Shown piece after piece: positions 11,001 through 24,500 of a stretch of DNA of 64,000 nucleotides. The stretch spans positions 12,895,194-12,959,193 of the forward strand of contig NC_135552.1 in the NCBI RefSeq assembly GCF_964340395.1, read 5' to 3'. Within the stretch, counting starts at the first letter, position 1. Every line of letters starts with the position of its first letter. This DNA is from Glandiceps talaboti (lineage: Eukaryota > Hemichordata > Enteropneusta > Spengelidae). A model generated the notes under the pieces. It was not told the origin of the DNA. It saw only the letters and a program-made list of their open reading frames with translations, and made no database searches. The translations under genes and the position numbers were made by a program.

Positions 11001-14000
11001 GCAAATGTCCAAGCCCATGCAAAGATGAAGATGACAGCATTTGAATTTCTGTAAAACCTAGATCAAGTGTTATCAAATTTCTCAGGGGAGCGAAGACGTT
11101 AGCCATACTGCCTAACAATCTGTTTCCAAACAGGTCCAATATTTCTAGTTTAGAGACATCCCTGAAAGCATATGCTTCGATATAGGAAATCAGATTTGAT
11201 GACATACGTAGTACTTTCAAGTGATGAAGTCCTTTCAGAGAGTTAGAATTGAGAGTTTCTATTTCATTGTTGGCGAGATCTAGATACTGCAGTTTCCCAA
11301 CAGCTGCCAAACTGCCTGGTGGTATAGATGTGATCTCATTATCATTTAGATCAAGATGTTTTGCAAATGTTGGTAAATTCCCAGGAACTCTATCCAATTC
11401 TCTCCAACTGCAGTCAACATACGACTGATTGTACACCTTACATATTGCATCTGAGATGACCACAGGAATATCAACAATCAGAAGTAAGATTCCCAGCTGG
11501 AGAACTGTATAGTATGTCATCCACATCTTGTCAAGTTGGTTGTTTAGCATCAAATGACAACATCAGCTGTGTAAGAAGAAATCTCTCAGATCTTGTATTC
11601 TAACTCAGTTGATGTATTTCACAGTTGTAACTTGGTGATTGTGAACTGAACTGAACTGTATGTTCATCCAGCAACTTCATGTGTTGCAACTAGATGATAG
11701 TGAACTGAACTAAACTGTATATGTTAATCCAGCAACTCCTCATATGAAATGATGACATCATATGATTTAGTGTTGCTATAAAAGGCTTAGGAAACACTTT
11801 TATATCGCATAGAGGTGTATTCTGTTTGACCGTCATTTCCTGTGCTTCCTGCAGTATGGGAATACATGTAAGTTACCTGGAACTGTTGGTAACTTGTCAT
11901 TCATGTTGAAATGTGAAGAATGTATGCCAAGTGTATAGATCTAATAAACAAACAGTTCTTTGTGTAGCTTATCATGTGACTTGTTGTAGCAATTAAAAGG
12001 CTCAGGAAACACTTTTATGCAGACCTTTTGGCATAGAGGTCAACTCTGTTTGACCTTCATTTCCTGTGCTTCCTGCAGTATGGGAATACATGTGTTTTAA
12101 GTTACCTGGAACTGTTGGTGACTTGTATGATTTACTTTTTCATTTCATTCATGTTGAGATATGGAGAATGTATGCCATATATGGAGAATGCATGCCAAAT
12201 CTGGAGAATGTATGCCAAATATGGAGAATGTATGCCAAATATGGAGAATGTATGCCAAATATGGAGAATGTATCATTTTATGCCAGATATTGAGAATGTA
12301 TGCCAAGTGTATAGATATAATGAACAAGCAGTTCATAGTTAATCATTTTATTTGGTAATTTTTGAGTTTGACATGAATCGGTTGATCGAAAGCTTATTTT
12401 ACACTGAAAACGGACCAAGATTAGGTATTTGGGTGGCACCATGTATGAAAGTGAAAGATGACATCATTGAAATCCTTATTAGTAATTATCAATGGTATCA
12501 GTTGTGTATTACTGTGGTCTGACTCTTGGGTCATGTGGGTCTCAATCAGTTTTGTGTACATTGCTAATACAAATTGAACTTATGAGTTTCATCATTTGAA
12601 TGAAGACAAGATTAAATTTAGATAATCAACATCTAAACAAGTTCATAGCAGTATTGTGAAATAAATACAGTGGACATAAACAACTTTTATTACTCTTAAG
12701 TTGTGATTTCTACTATTTTATACTAACAGACACATGCACAAATGAGTTCTTGCTTAATGGTGTGGGTTTGAAAAACTTAGCTTAAATATGATTTGTATTG
12801 ATACAACTGAGAAAATTTGTGTGTGTGTGTGTGTGTGTGTTTATGTTTCAAATAATGTATTACAATACGGTGTCAAATATTTAGTGAACTGCTTGCCTAG
12901 TTTTATAAGGCCAATTATATTATATCATGCTACTATGCGCCATTCTGATTGGATAATAACTGTGGTAAAATCCCATTTTACCACGGCTGGCAGTGGTAAA
13001 ATGGGCCCCTAAACTAGCATATGAATAGTACATACAAGCTGAATGTGTTCGTTCTTATACCAATAAGTTAACACTTCCCCAGAGTAAAGGTGTGTCAGGT
13101 ATCCTGTACAATAGTTTGGGTTACAGTAGTCCAAATAATTCCACTGATGACCTTGCGATCGAAAGCAACAATCGATCAGTGGCTTCAACATCACTGATAA
13201 GGTACAAGTTCACCCCATGCAACGAGCCGTCTCAGCGTCCTACTCTCGTTACGCGTTGAATCGAGCAAAACCGATTTAACTTTTAACCATCAGTTAAGGT
13301 GCGTCAGGATTATTTCGAAACTGTACATTTTCAGGTTCGGTCAATGTTCAATTTGTTACCTATTAAATTAAAGTAGACTGTGTAACGTCGCGTCTCTGAT
13401 TTACTGTCTCGCGCTTTCTCCGATTCAACGCCGAGACATCTATTTTTAGCAGTGTACAAGATTGTATTGTTCTTATGTAAATATCCAAACAAAATTGTTA
13501 CTTTCTTTGACCCCTTGCCCCGTTTTCTTCGTTGCTAGTTTTCAACGCGTTTTCGTTATGCATTATATGATGTAAATAATGTAATTTATCAATGCAATGC
13601 AATGCATTGCAATGCAGTGTATGGTTGTGTTCATGCTGTGTGTGTGGGGGCTACATGAACGTATCCACTCATTAAAATATGCTCGTTCCCGACGATCTAT
13701 TACCGACGATCTTTTTCTGTACGTGCGAATTCGCCTTTTCGGGCATATAAATAACCACAGAATCACATTTAGAAGAAATAGACACACATTTTGATATAAT
13801 ATAATAGCAATAACTCCCGCCGAAGGCGGGTATACACTCGAATTTGGTACAATTCGCTCCATATAGCACTCGCCATTCGGCTCGTGCTATATGTCGCGAA
13901 TTGTACCAAAATCTCGTGTATACCCGCCTTCGGCGGGGGTTATTGCTTAATTATACCATGCACAAGCCAAATTATTGTCTTTGAACAGAAAATATGGATT

Positions 14001-15563
14001 ATATACCCTGGTCGTTCTACATCACTGGTAGTGTGGTGCTCAAAATATGAGTCAAAACGTTCCAAATCACATTATTTATCCTGATTTTCATGAATTATGC
14101 TTGAGGAGGTAATAATTATATTATTCCCCAATGTTTTTCTTCATTCAGTTGGAAAATACTCAATTCATGTCCCAAGTGTGTGTAACTACTCGTCTAACGA
14201 CTCGTAGTGACAAGGCCACTTAGATCACTCATATTTTCCTTGGCTGAACAAAGGAAAATATCGAGGAATAATATATAATTATCTTACTATCCATATTACT
14301 AAAATTAACATTATAGAAATGATATAATAGTCTACCGATACAGGTATATGTCACTGTTGACACGTGTTGGCTGAATTGGGTCCAAAAATTTTGTTCATTT
14401 CATATATAATTAATGATAAATAATGAAGAAAAAGAAAACTTCTATCACTTTCATGACTGAGCATATTAAGGGTTTTTGTTAAAAAGTAACAAGACAGACA
14501 TATATGTATGATGTGCAGCACAGAAATAGTGTACAAGTGTCTTGTACTATGTAACAAACAAGTAAGTACATGTACAAGTGTCTAGTACTTTATTCGGTTT
14601 AATACAAATAATGTACAAGTGCCAAGTATTATGTTCAATGTAAAAAAAATATGTTGAAACAGAAACAATGTTCAAGGGTACAGCACACATTTTAATGCAA
14701 CAGATGAAAGTGTTCAAGTGTCTAGTACAATGTTCAATGCAACAGATATAGTGTTCAAGTTTCTTGTACATCATTCTATGTAAGTGTGTTCATTGACAAG
14801 TGTCCAGTTCTATGTCACACAAATATGTTCAAATGTCTAGTACTATGTTCTCTGTAAGACAGAAGTGATGTACAAGTGCCAGTTACATTCAATGTAATAT
14901 AAATATCATCGGTATCTAGTGCTATGTAACACACATATGTGTCTAATACTATGTTCTATGTCACACAAATGTTGTTCAAGTGTCTAGTACTATGCTGTGT
15001 AAGTCATTATCTGATAGCCATGATCTTCATCATATAACAATACTTGGTAAAACGTGGCACACAGCACTTAACTATATCAAATGTACATGAATCTGAATAT
15101 TAATGTTTTTCTGTATAAACTTCATAAATCATAGATTTATTGAAAATTAAAATAATGTAGCTTTATGTCAAGTGGTCCGAAGTATTGCTAAATTTGTCTC
15201 AAATTGACCCACCACCCATGCTACGCCATTTCATAACAATAACAAACTTTAAAGAATTCATCTCTGAATATTGTCCTTGATTATACTGGTAGCTGGTAAA
15301 TGATGTATAACACAAACACAGAAAGTAAATGTTCATCCTAACTTGTAACAATGAACAGGCAAAAAATAAACAAAGGTAGGCAAAAAACCATAAAATCTAC
15401 CAAACCTTTGTTACAATGATGTGTACAACTCAAAGTTTAACACATCAGAGAAAGTAAATGGCCATACTAAAAATCAATTATATAGATTAGTATTAAAATC
15501 AACTACTGTTTTCAATATTTTGAGATGAAACTGATTTGACATTTTGCCGACAAATATTGTTGT

Positions 15564-15596
<33 letters not shown>

Positions 15597-18500
15597 CGAC
15601 TGTTACAATGGCTCCGTCAATCCGTAATACATCATTTCTCAGACATGATGCAATATTCGATTTCTTTCAAACATAGCACAAAGGTGAAATATCACATGGA
15701 ACATATGCCTGTTACTTTGTTTTGTGATATGTGCAAATATGACCAAATTGCAGCCATATTTGTAGCTGAAAATCAATATTTACTGCATAACTCAAAAACT
15801 GTAATACATGTACATAGAGACTCCACTCAAGTGTCTACCCCATATTGTCATATGCAAGCTATCTTTTGAGACCTTGAACTTCAGGTCAATTATCATATTC
15901 AAGCCAATTCCTGCTTTCACAGACATATTGTAGTAGTTAGATATTGCTAATTCCTTTTAAATCATGTTTACAAGTAATTATTGAAGAAAGGAACTATACA
16001 CAAGTTTTATTTTTGGTGCTGATATCACTTTCACTGAACGACATCCATATTTGTAGTAACTAAAAACTAATTATATTGCAGACTAAATTCATGTGTCTAC
16101 CCCATATTGCCATGTTTAAATTTTCTTTTGAGAGTCATTGACCTTTGGCCTTGACCAGGATTTGAGGGGTCAAGTGTCTTCTATGAAGACTTGCTATTTG
16201 TATAATTATTTCTTTTGAAAATCCGAATCAGCTATAGACAGTAATTAACATTGCTAATATTGGTTTCACTTATGTATGGATTGTATTAACAACTGCTTAA
16301 AGTCTCAATTGTGATAAAAGTGTGAAAAAAGCACTTTCATAATATCAGATATTTGAAACTCTGTTAACTCTGTTCTCAGATCTTAATTCAACTTTCAGTT
16401 TCTCCCTGAAAAGTCTCTGACCAACTTCGTTTTCAGTCCATTTGATATATTTCTGGGTCAGTAACATCTTTCGTAAAACTCGTGGCATGTCATTATCTGG
16501 AATTTCACGCAACAAGACAAGGAGGAGAAGATTTCTCTTCTGTCGAAATAAATGATCTTGAGCCATTCTCATCTCAAAATAACACCACTCACTTTGTGCA
16601 AAGCCAGGTGACAGAATCAACATAGTTTTGTGACTAGTCTCTATACTTTCAAGAATGTTGTCAAAAATATCAATACCTGGCATAAAATCACGTTCATGTA
16701 AACAGAGTTTGAAATTTGGTGGGTCAATATTTTCCAAATGAGGAACTAATTGCTGCATGATCCAATCTCTGTCATTTTCATTGTAACAAACAAATGCATC
16801 ATATCTGATATTCAATGGCTGCTCCTCATCATTAACTTGGAGTTGATAACCACCACGCTTTAATTTGATGAGGAAACAACCATAGCGTATATACCAACGA
16901 AAACGAACACAAAGTCCAATACAAATTGCTGAGAAGGCAAAAATACAAGTAACAGGTACTGAAATCATAAATGCTAGATTACATTCCCATCCAAAGGTCA
17001 AAGTTAACACAGACTTTCCATTCATGTTGTATGGATCTACACATCTGAGATCAGATAGTTGAACTTTAACTTTTCTGTCAGTTTTCATCCATTCTACGAA
17101 ATCCTTCAGTTTACATTCTGAGCAGTCTAAATGATTTTGTCGCATTGTCAAAAGTGTCAAATGTTGAAATGTTATCAGAGCGTCTTTCTTAATTTCACTG
17201 ATTTTTGTGTTCACAAGACTGAGTGCCGTCAAATGTTTAAATTTTGGCAGCAGGTCCACCATGAATTTATTAGTCAGGTCTTGTACATCAGTCAGAGACA
17301 GTTCTTTTACATTTGGGTATAGATTTATGAACTCAAAAATATGAGATGGATTTTCAAAACATACATTCTTAAGTGTTAATGATATCAGAGAAGGAAATGT
17401 ATTGTTTGGAATGAGTGAAAGACATGTGTTCTCAATACTTAGAGCTTTCAGACTTGACATATCAAGAAAATATTCAAAATTGTCACAAAAAGCCGCCTCT
17501 CGTAAACCAGTTATGAACAAACGTTTGAGTGACTGTGTTTTGAAGTGATACCAAGCATAGGCAACAGTCATCCTTAGTGTCTCCAGATTTTTAAGTTTCT
17601 CCAAATAACTTAGTGGATATGCAATGTTCACACCACTGTTTTTAACATTAAGTGACTCCAGTGAAATCAGTTCAGAAAATAAAGTATAATTCAGGCTGTC
17701 TAGAATGTTATTAGACAAATCTAATGTTTTCAGTGTACTCAATGAAGAGAATGCTCTTGAGTGAATGTAAGTTATCCTGTTATAGGACATACTCAATTCT
17801 ATCAGAGAAGTCATGTGTATAAAAGCATCAGAAGGAATTTCACCTTTTAAGTTATTGTTATCCAGATGCAAGTATTGTAAAGTGGTGAGATCTTGTAGAT
17901 TTTTCAGCAATTCTTCCATTGTGTAGTATCTTCTAAAGGTATTCATAAGTATGTTCAATGTTGTCAGAGATGTCAAATCTTTGAAAACTCCACTTGGAAT
18001 GTGACCGAAGTCATTGTTTTGTAGTCTCAAAGTCTTTAAATTTTGTAAGCCATTGAATATTGTCGGTAGAAGTAGGAACTGATGATTTTGAACTATTTCT
18101 AATGTTTTCAAGTGTGGCAGCCATTGGAATACTCCAGCAGACAAGTTGATTCCTCCAACATACATATTTTGTATCAACAGTTCTTCTAACTTGGACATTC
18201 TCAAACCTTTGAAAGTAGTACTTGTAATCCTTAATGCTGAAGTTCTTCTGTTTCTGTTCCCTAATGTCAGAGATTTGATGTCAGAATGTTCGAGATCATA
18301 CAGTAACTTCTCCAGACATTCACCATTGATTGGATTATCAGTCAGGTCCAGCTTTGTAGCTCTGACTGCATTAAATGTACCATTAATTGGACAGTTCAAA
18401 TCATTGTATGATAAACTCAGCTGCTGCAGTTGGACATCCTCAAATGTCATACTCTGTATATTTGAGTCAGTTATGTTACTATGTGCAAGAGAAAGCATGC

Positions 18501-21500
18501 TTAGTTTTGTAAACTCTCCAAAATCAATATCCTCACATTTACTGTCAAATGTGAAGTTCACATATGAAAAATCAATTATTTCAATATATCTCAAAGGTTT
18601 GAGGGCTTTAACTGGAAAACAGACAAAGTAGTTTGAACTCAAATCTAATATTCTCAGTTTCTTCAGGTCTTTAAACGTATCATCTGCTAATTCACTTATT
18701 GAATTTCCGATTAGATATAGTTCTTGCAGATTTACAAGTCCGCTAAAGGATGAAGGTGACAACATTTCAATTCTAGTATCACTCATGTCTAGAGTTATCA
18801 AGTTTTCAAGAGAACTAAACACATGATCTGGAATGCCTTGTAAAAGATTCCGAGACATGTCCAGTTTTTCTAGTTGAAAGATATCACTGAAAGCATCTGC
18901 TTCGATATAAGAAATTGCATTGTTTGACATACCCAGTACTTTCAGTTGATGAAGTCCTTGTAGAGACTTCGATTGTAGAGTTTCTATTTCATTGAGTTCA
19001 AGTACAAGATGTAGCATTTGTGTTAGACTTGCTAAATTTCCTGGTGGCAAAGATGTGATCTTGTTATTATTCAAATAAAGAGTTGTTGCAGATGTTGGTA
19101 AATTCTCAGGGATTCTATCCAGTTCTCTCCCACTACAGTCAACATATGACTGGTCGTATACCTTACATATTGCATCTGAGATGACCACAGGAATATCAAC
19201 AATCAGAAGTAAGATTCCCAGCTGGAGAACTGTAGAGTATGTCATCCACATCTTGTCAAGTTGGTTGTTTGAAATCTAATGGTAATGCAAGTTATATGAG
19301 AAGATATCTCTCACTTGTGTCGTACAAATGTAGTCTTTGCGTGGCTACTAGGAGAATACCCCAACCTACTGTTCAAAATGAAAAATCTAGACCACAAACT
19401 CTGCTTATAAAGTGATGGCATACAGTGTACTTCCTCACTGTCAGACTTTAAGTGACCATAAATATGGGAAAGTGTCGTTAAAGTGTACCTAAAGTGTCAG
19501 AATTGTACTAAGGATGTTTAAAACTTGAGGATAAAGTGTTATTTTGGATTGGTTTGACTTGCACCTTTTCTAAAATAGAGAAGTGAATTTTGCGTAGATG
19601 TCGTTCAGTGGAGCCTTGACATGTCGTTCAGTGGAGCCCTGGCAGTTGGCACTTCAAACAAATGAGTTGGAAATTAATCATAAAAGAGCACAAGTTAAAA
19701 AGAATGTACGTATTTCAGCAAATGTAGAAGTGAAGTGCCAAGTGACAATATTCAGGATTCCACAAAATGTCGCCTGCCAAAGATAAGAAAATTCACTTCT
19801 CATTTTTCAAAAAAATTTCACTTCTCAAATATAGAAAGTATGTGTGACACAATTCCAAACAACATGTGCCAGATACTAGACAGGTTACATATGATAGAAT
19901 GTACACTTGGTGACCGAAAGTGTAGATTTGTTGATAAGTCATGTGAATCTGAGTCAGTTCTTGAGTGTATAGTAATCACACCTACAGTTTTGTTATTTCC
20001 ATATAGTTGCCAATATTACTTTCAGATCCCCCCATTTTACAGTTAACTGAAATAGCAAACTGGTTTAACTGAAATACAGCCAAATTTGTGACAGTGTATA
20101 CATGTACTTGCTATAACTCTTAATAATTCATATTCTTTCCATTCATCTGCCCTGATCCAGAGAACCAGATACACTGTCATAACTAACTGAGGTCTCCATA
20201 AACTGTAATTTGAGTAGGTATCATCAGGGGAGTCAAGACATCAGATGATCCAAGAAAGGGCACCAGCTGTCAGGAAAATCACTATATTAAAACCACACAC
20301 CATACATAAACACTACACCCACACATGCACCTGTTCATAGGAAACGATTAACCCAAATCTACCAGTTTTATTTGAGTCCAAAATGACTTTAAAATGTAAA
20401 AAGAAAGTCATATTATGAGGACATTACATACTACATGTATACTGAAGTGGTTTAAGTACAGAATGTTTTATAATATATCCAGAAGTATGGCTGATTTCTA
20501 CATAACAGGTAAATGGTGTACAAAGTACAAGTGTCTAGTACTAGGTTCATCCGGAAATAATGTCCAAGTGTCTAGTACCATGTTCTATTGAAAGTATTGT
20601 ACAAGTATGTAATACTAAATGTATGTTCAATGTAACACATATAATGTACCTAGTGCCTAGTACTTTGAAATACAAGTGAAGTGCACATTTCTAGTACCGT
20701 TGTCCATGTTGTATAGAAATCATGTACAGATATCTATTATGGTGCTATTTTCAGTGGGTAACTCTAGTAATCATGACCTTGATCATGAAGCAATACTTGA
20801 TATAAAAATTGTTTGGATTGGTACGCTAAAAGTATATGAAATGTCCAAGAATCTAAAAAATATTTTTCTCTCTAAGTTGAAAAAAGCTTAATGAATATGA
20901 AGTGGTCTGAAGTATTGGTAGATTGCTTTTGCAAATTGATTCATTTATATCTATGGCAACCATCTTAACAAAGATTACTTGGCTCTCAATTATACATAAA
21001 TTAATGTATAATACATATACACACCAGCTCAGACCACAAAATGTCTGAGACACAAGTAAATACTGAACACGGTGAATAACTTGAAGCAAGGCAAAACCAC
21101 AAAATCTGTATTAAAAAAAAAATTATGTCTAGAATGAAATACATCAAAAACCATCTAATACAATTCAGGGTTAATACTTGTAATCAATAACATAAAAATT
21201 TACAGCAATTGTTTTTGAAGACCTGACGTTAAATTGATGTAACATATTTTGCTGAAATGTGTTTGTTTTCCATTATTTATACATGTTATATATGATCATT
21301 ACCTAATACTAGAATTTGTATGCAATCAGCTGACAACTGAATAGGTCCCATTCCTGATATAAACAGTAGAAGAGCACATTCAAAATGAATAAGCCTCAAA
21401 TATTTGCAACTCTGTTAACTCTGTTCTCTGATCTCAATGCAACTTTCAGTTTCTCCCAGAAAAGTCTCTGACCAACTTCGTTTTCAGTCCATTTGATATA

Positions 21501-24500
21501 TTTCTGGGTCAGTAACATCTTTCGTAAAACTCGTGGCATGTCATTATCTGGAATTTCACGCAACAAGACAAGGAGGAGAAGATTTCTCTTCTGTCGAAAT
21601 AAATGATCTTGAGCCATTCTCATCTCAAAATAACACCACTCACTTTGTGCAAAGCCAGGTGACAGAATCAACATAGTTTTGTGACTAGTCTCTATACTTT
21701 CAAGAATGTTGTCAAAAATATCAATACCTGGCATAAAATCACGTTCATGTAAACAGAGTTTGAAATTTGGTGGGTCAATATTTTCCAAATGAGGAACTAA
21801 CTGCTGCATGATCCAATCTCTGTCATTTTCATTGTAACAAACAAATGCATCATATCTGATATTCAATGGCTGCTCCTCATCATTGACTTGGAGTTGATAA
21901 CCACCTCGCTTTAGTTTGATGAGGAAACAACCATAACGTATATACCAACGAAAACGAACACAAAGTCCAATACAAATTGCTGAAAAGGCAAAAATACAAG
22001 TAACAGGTACTGAAATCATAAATGCTAGATTACATTTCCATCCAAAGGTCAAAGTTAACACAGACTTTCCATTCATGTTGTATGGATCTACACATCTGAG
22101 ATCAGAGAGTTGAACTTTAACTTTTCTGTCAGTTTTCATCCATTCTACAAAATCCTTCAGTTTGCATTCTGAGCAGTCTAAATGATTTTGTCGCATTGTC
22201 AAAAGTGTCAAATGTCGAAATGTTATCAGAGCGTCTTTCTTAATTTCACTGATTTTTGTGTTCACAAGACTGAGTGCCGTCAAATGTTTAAATTTTGGCA
22301 GCAGGTCCACCATGAATTTATTAGTCAGGTCTTGTACATCAGTCAGAGACAGTTCTTTTACATTTGGGTATAGATTTATGAACTCAAAAATATGAGATGG
22401 ATTTTCAAAACATACATTCTTAAGTGTTAATGATATCAGAGAAGGAAATGTATTGTTTGGAATGAGTGAAAGACATGTGTTCTCAATACTTAGAGCTTTC
22501 AGACTTGACATATCAAGAAAATATTCAAAATTGTCACAAAAAGCCGCCTCTCGTAAACCAGTTATGAACAAACTTTTGAGTGATGGTGTTTTGAAGTGAT
22601 ACCAAGCATAGGCAACAGTCATCCTAAGTGTCTCGAGATTTTTAAGTTTCTCCAAATAACTTAGTGGATATGCAATGTTCACACCACTGTTTTTAACATT
22701 AAGTGACTCCAATGAAATCAGTTCAGAAAATAAAGTATAATTCAGGCTGTCTAGAATGTTATTAGACAAATCTAATGTTTTCAGTGTACTCAGGGAAGAG
22801 AATGCTCTTGAGTGAATGTAAGTTATCCTGTTATAGGACATACTCAATTCTATCAGAGAAGTCATGTGTATAAAAGCATCAGAAGGAATTTCACCTTTTA
22901 AGTTATTGTTATCCAGATGCAAGTATTGTAAAGTGGTGAGATCTTGTAGATTTTTCACCAATTCTTCCATTGTGTAGTATCTTCTAAAGGTATTTCTAAG
23001 TATGTTCAATGTTGTCAGAGATGTCAAATCTTTGAAAACTCCACTTGGAATGTGACCGAAGTCATTGTTTTGTAGTCTCAAAGTCTTTAAATTTTGTAAG
23101 CCATTGAATATTGTCGGTAGAAGTAGGAACTGATGATTTTGAACTATTTCTAATGTTTTCAAGTGTGGCAGCCATTGGAATACTCCAGCAGACAAGTTGA
23201 TTCCTCCAACATACATATTTTGTATCAACAGTTCTTCTAACTTGGACATTCTCAAACCTTTGAAAGTAGTACTTGTAATCCTTAATGCTGAAGTTCTTCT
23301 GTTTCTGTTCCCTAATGTCAGAGATTTGATGTCAGAATGTTCGAGATCATACAGTAACTTCTCCAGACATTCACCGTTGATTGGATTATCAGTCAAGTCC
23401 AGCTTTGTAGCTCTGACTGCATTAAATGTACAATTACTTGGACAGTTCAAATCATTGTATGATAAACTCAGCTGCTGAAGTGAGACATCCCCAAATGTCA
23501 TTGCATGCATAACTGAGTCATTTATGTTACTATGTGCAAGAGAAAGCATGTTTAGTTTTGTAAACTCTCCAAAATCAATATCCTCACATTTACTGTCAAA
23601 TGTGAAGTTCACATATGAAAAATCAATTATTTCAATATATCTCAAAGGTTTGAGGGCTTTAACTGGGAAACAGACAAAGTAGTTTGAACTCAAATCTAAT
23701 ATTCTCAGTTTCTTCAGGTCTTTAAACATATCATCTGCTAATTCACTTATTGAATTTCCGATTAGATATAGTTCTTGCAGATTTACAAGTCCGCTAAAGG
23801 ATGAAGGTGACAACATTTCAATTCTAGTATCACTCATGTCTAGAGTTATCAAGTTTTCAAGAGAACTAAACACATGATCTGGAATGCCTTGTAAAAGATT
23901 CCGAGACATGTCCAGTTTTTCTAGTTGAAAGATATCACTGAAAGCATCTGCTTCGATATAAGAAATTGCATTGTTTGACATACCCAGTACTTTCAGTTGA
24001 TGAAGTCCTTGTAGAGACTTAGAATGTAGAGTTTCTATTTCATTGAGTTCAAGTACAAGATGTAGCATTTGTTTTAGACTTGCTAAACTTCCTGGTGGCA
24101 AAGATGGGATCTTGTTATTATTCAAATAAAGAGTTGTTGCAAATGTTGGTAAATTCTCAGGGATTCTGTCCAGTTCTCTCCCACTACAGTCAACATATGA
24201 CTGGTCGTATACCTTACATATTGCATCTGAGATGACCACAGGAATATCAACAATCAGAAGTAAGGTTCCCAGCTGGAGAACTGTAGAGTATGTCATCCAC
24301 ATCTTGTCAAGTTGGTTGTTTGAAATCTAATGGTAATGCAAGGTATATAAGAAGATATCAGATAATCTCTCAGACCGTGTACTCACTTGTGTTATACAAA
24401 CGTAGTCTTTGCCTGGCTACTAGGAGAATACCACAACCTACTGTTCAAAATGAAAAATCTAGACCACAAACTCTGCTTATAAAGTGATGGCATACAGTGT

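Larger units (their letters stand above)
11775..12330 (+). repeat. Direct duplication of the TLR A upstream segment
   Basis: Segment 11775-11955 recurs at about 11990-12330. Both contain aaaaggctYaggaaacactt, tttcctgtgcttcctgcag and tatgggaatacatgt in order. In the second copy the plus TATA is degraded (caattaaaagg), the GTAAGT site is interrupted, and a 20-bp repeat has expanded near its end. Confidence 0.75.
16345..21395. repeat. Tandem duplication of about 5 kb, copy 1 (TLR B + 5' spacer)
   Basis: This 5,051-bp unit aligns end to end with 21396-26430. Gene, TATA region, the (plus) spacer with catctgccctgatccagaga, and the minisatellite are all in the same order. The spacer 19252-21395 and the spacer 24303-26430 differ by small indels only. 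Confidence 0.88.

Noticed and set aside
18146-18631. 161-codon plus-strand frame inside TLR B
   Set aside because: It is antisense to LRR coding sequence; similar shadows appear in every TLR copy.
19735-20046. 103-codon plus-strand frame, repeated at 24784-25095
   Set aside because: It begins at GTG, not ATG, resembles no family, and is preserved only because the spacer was recently duplicated.
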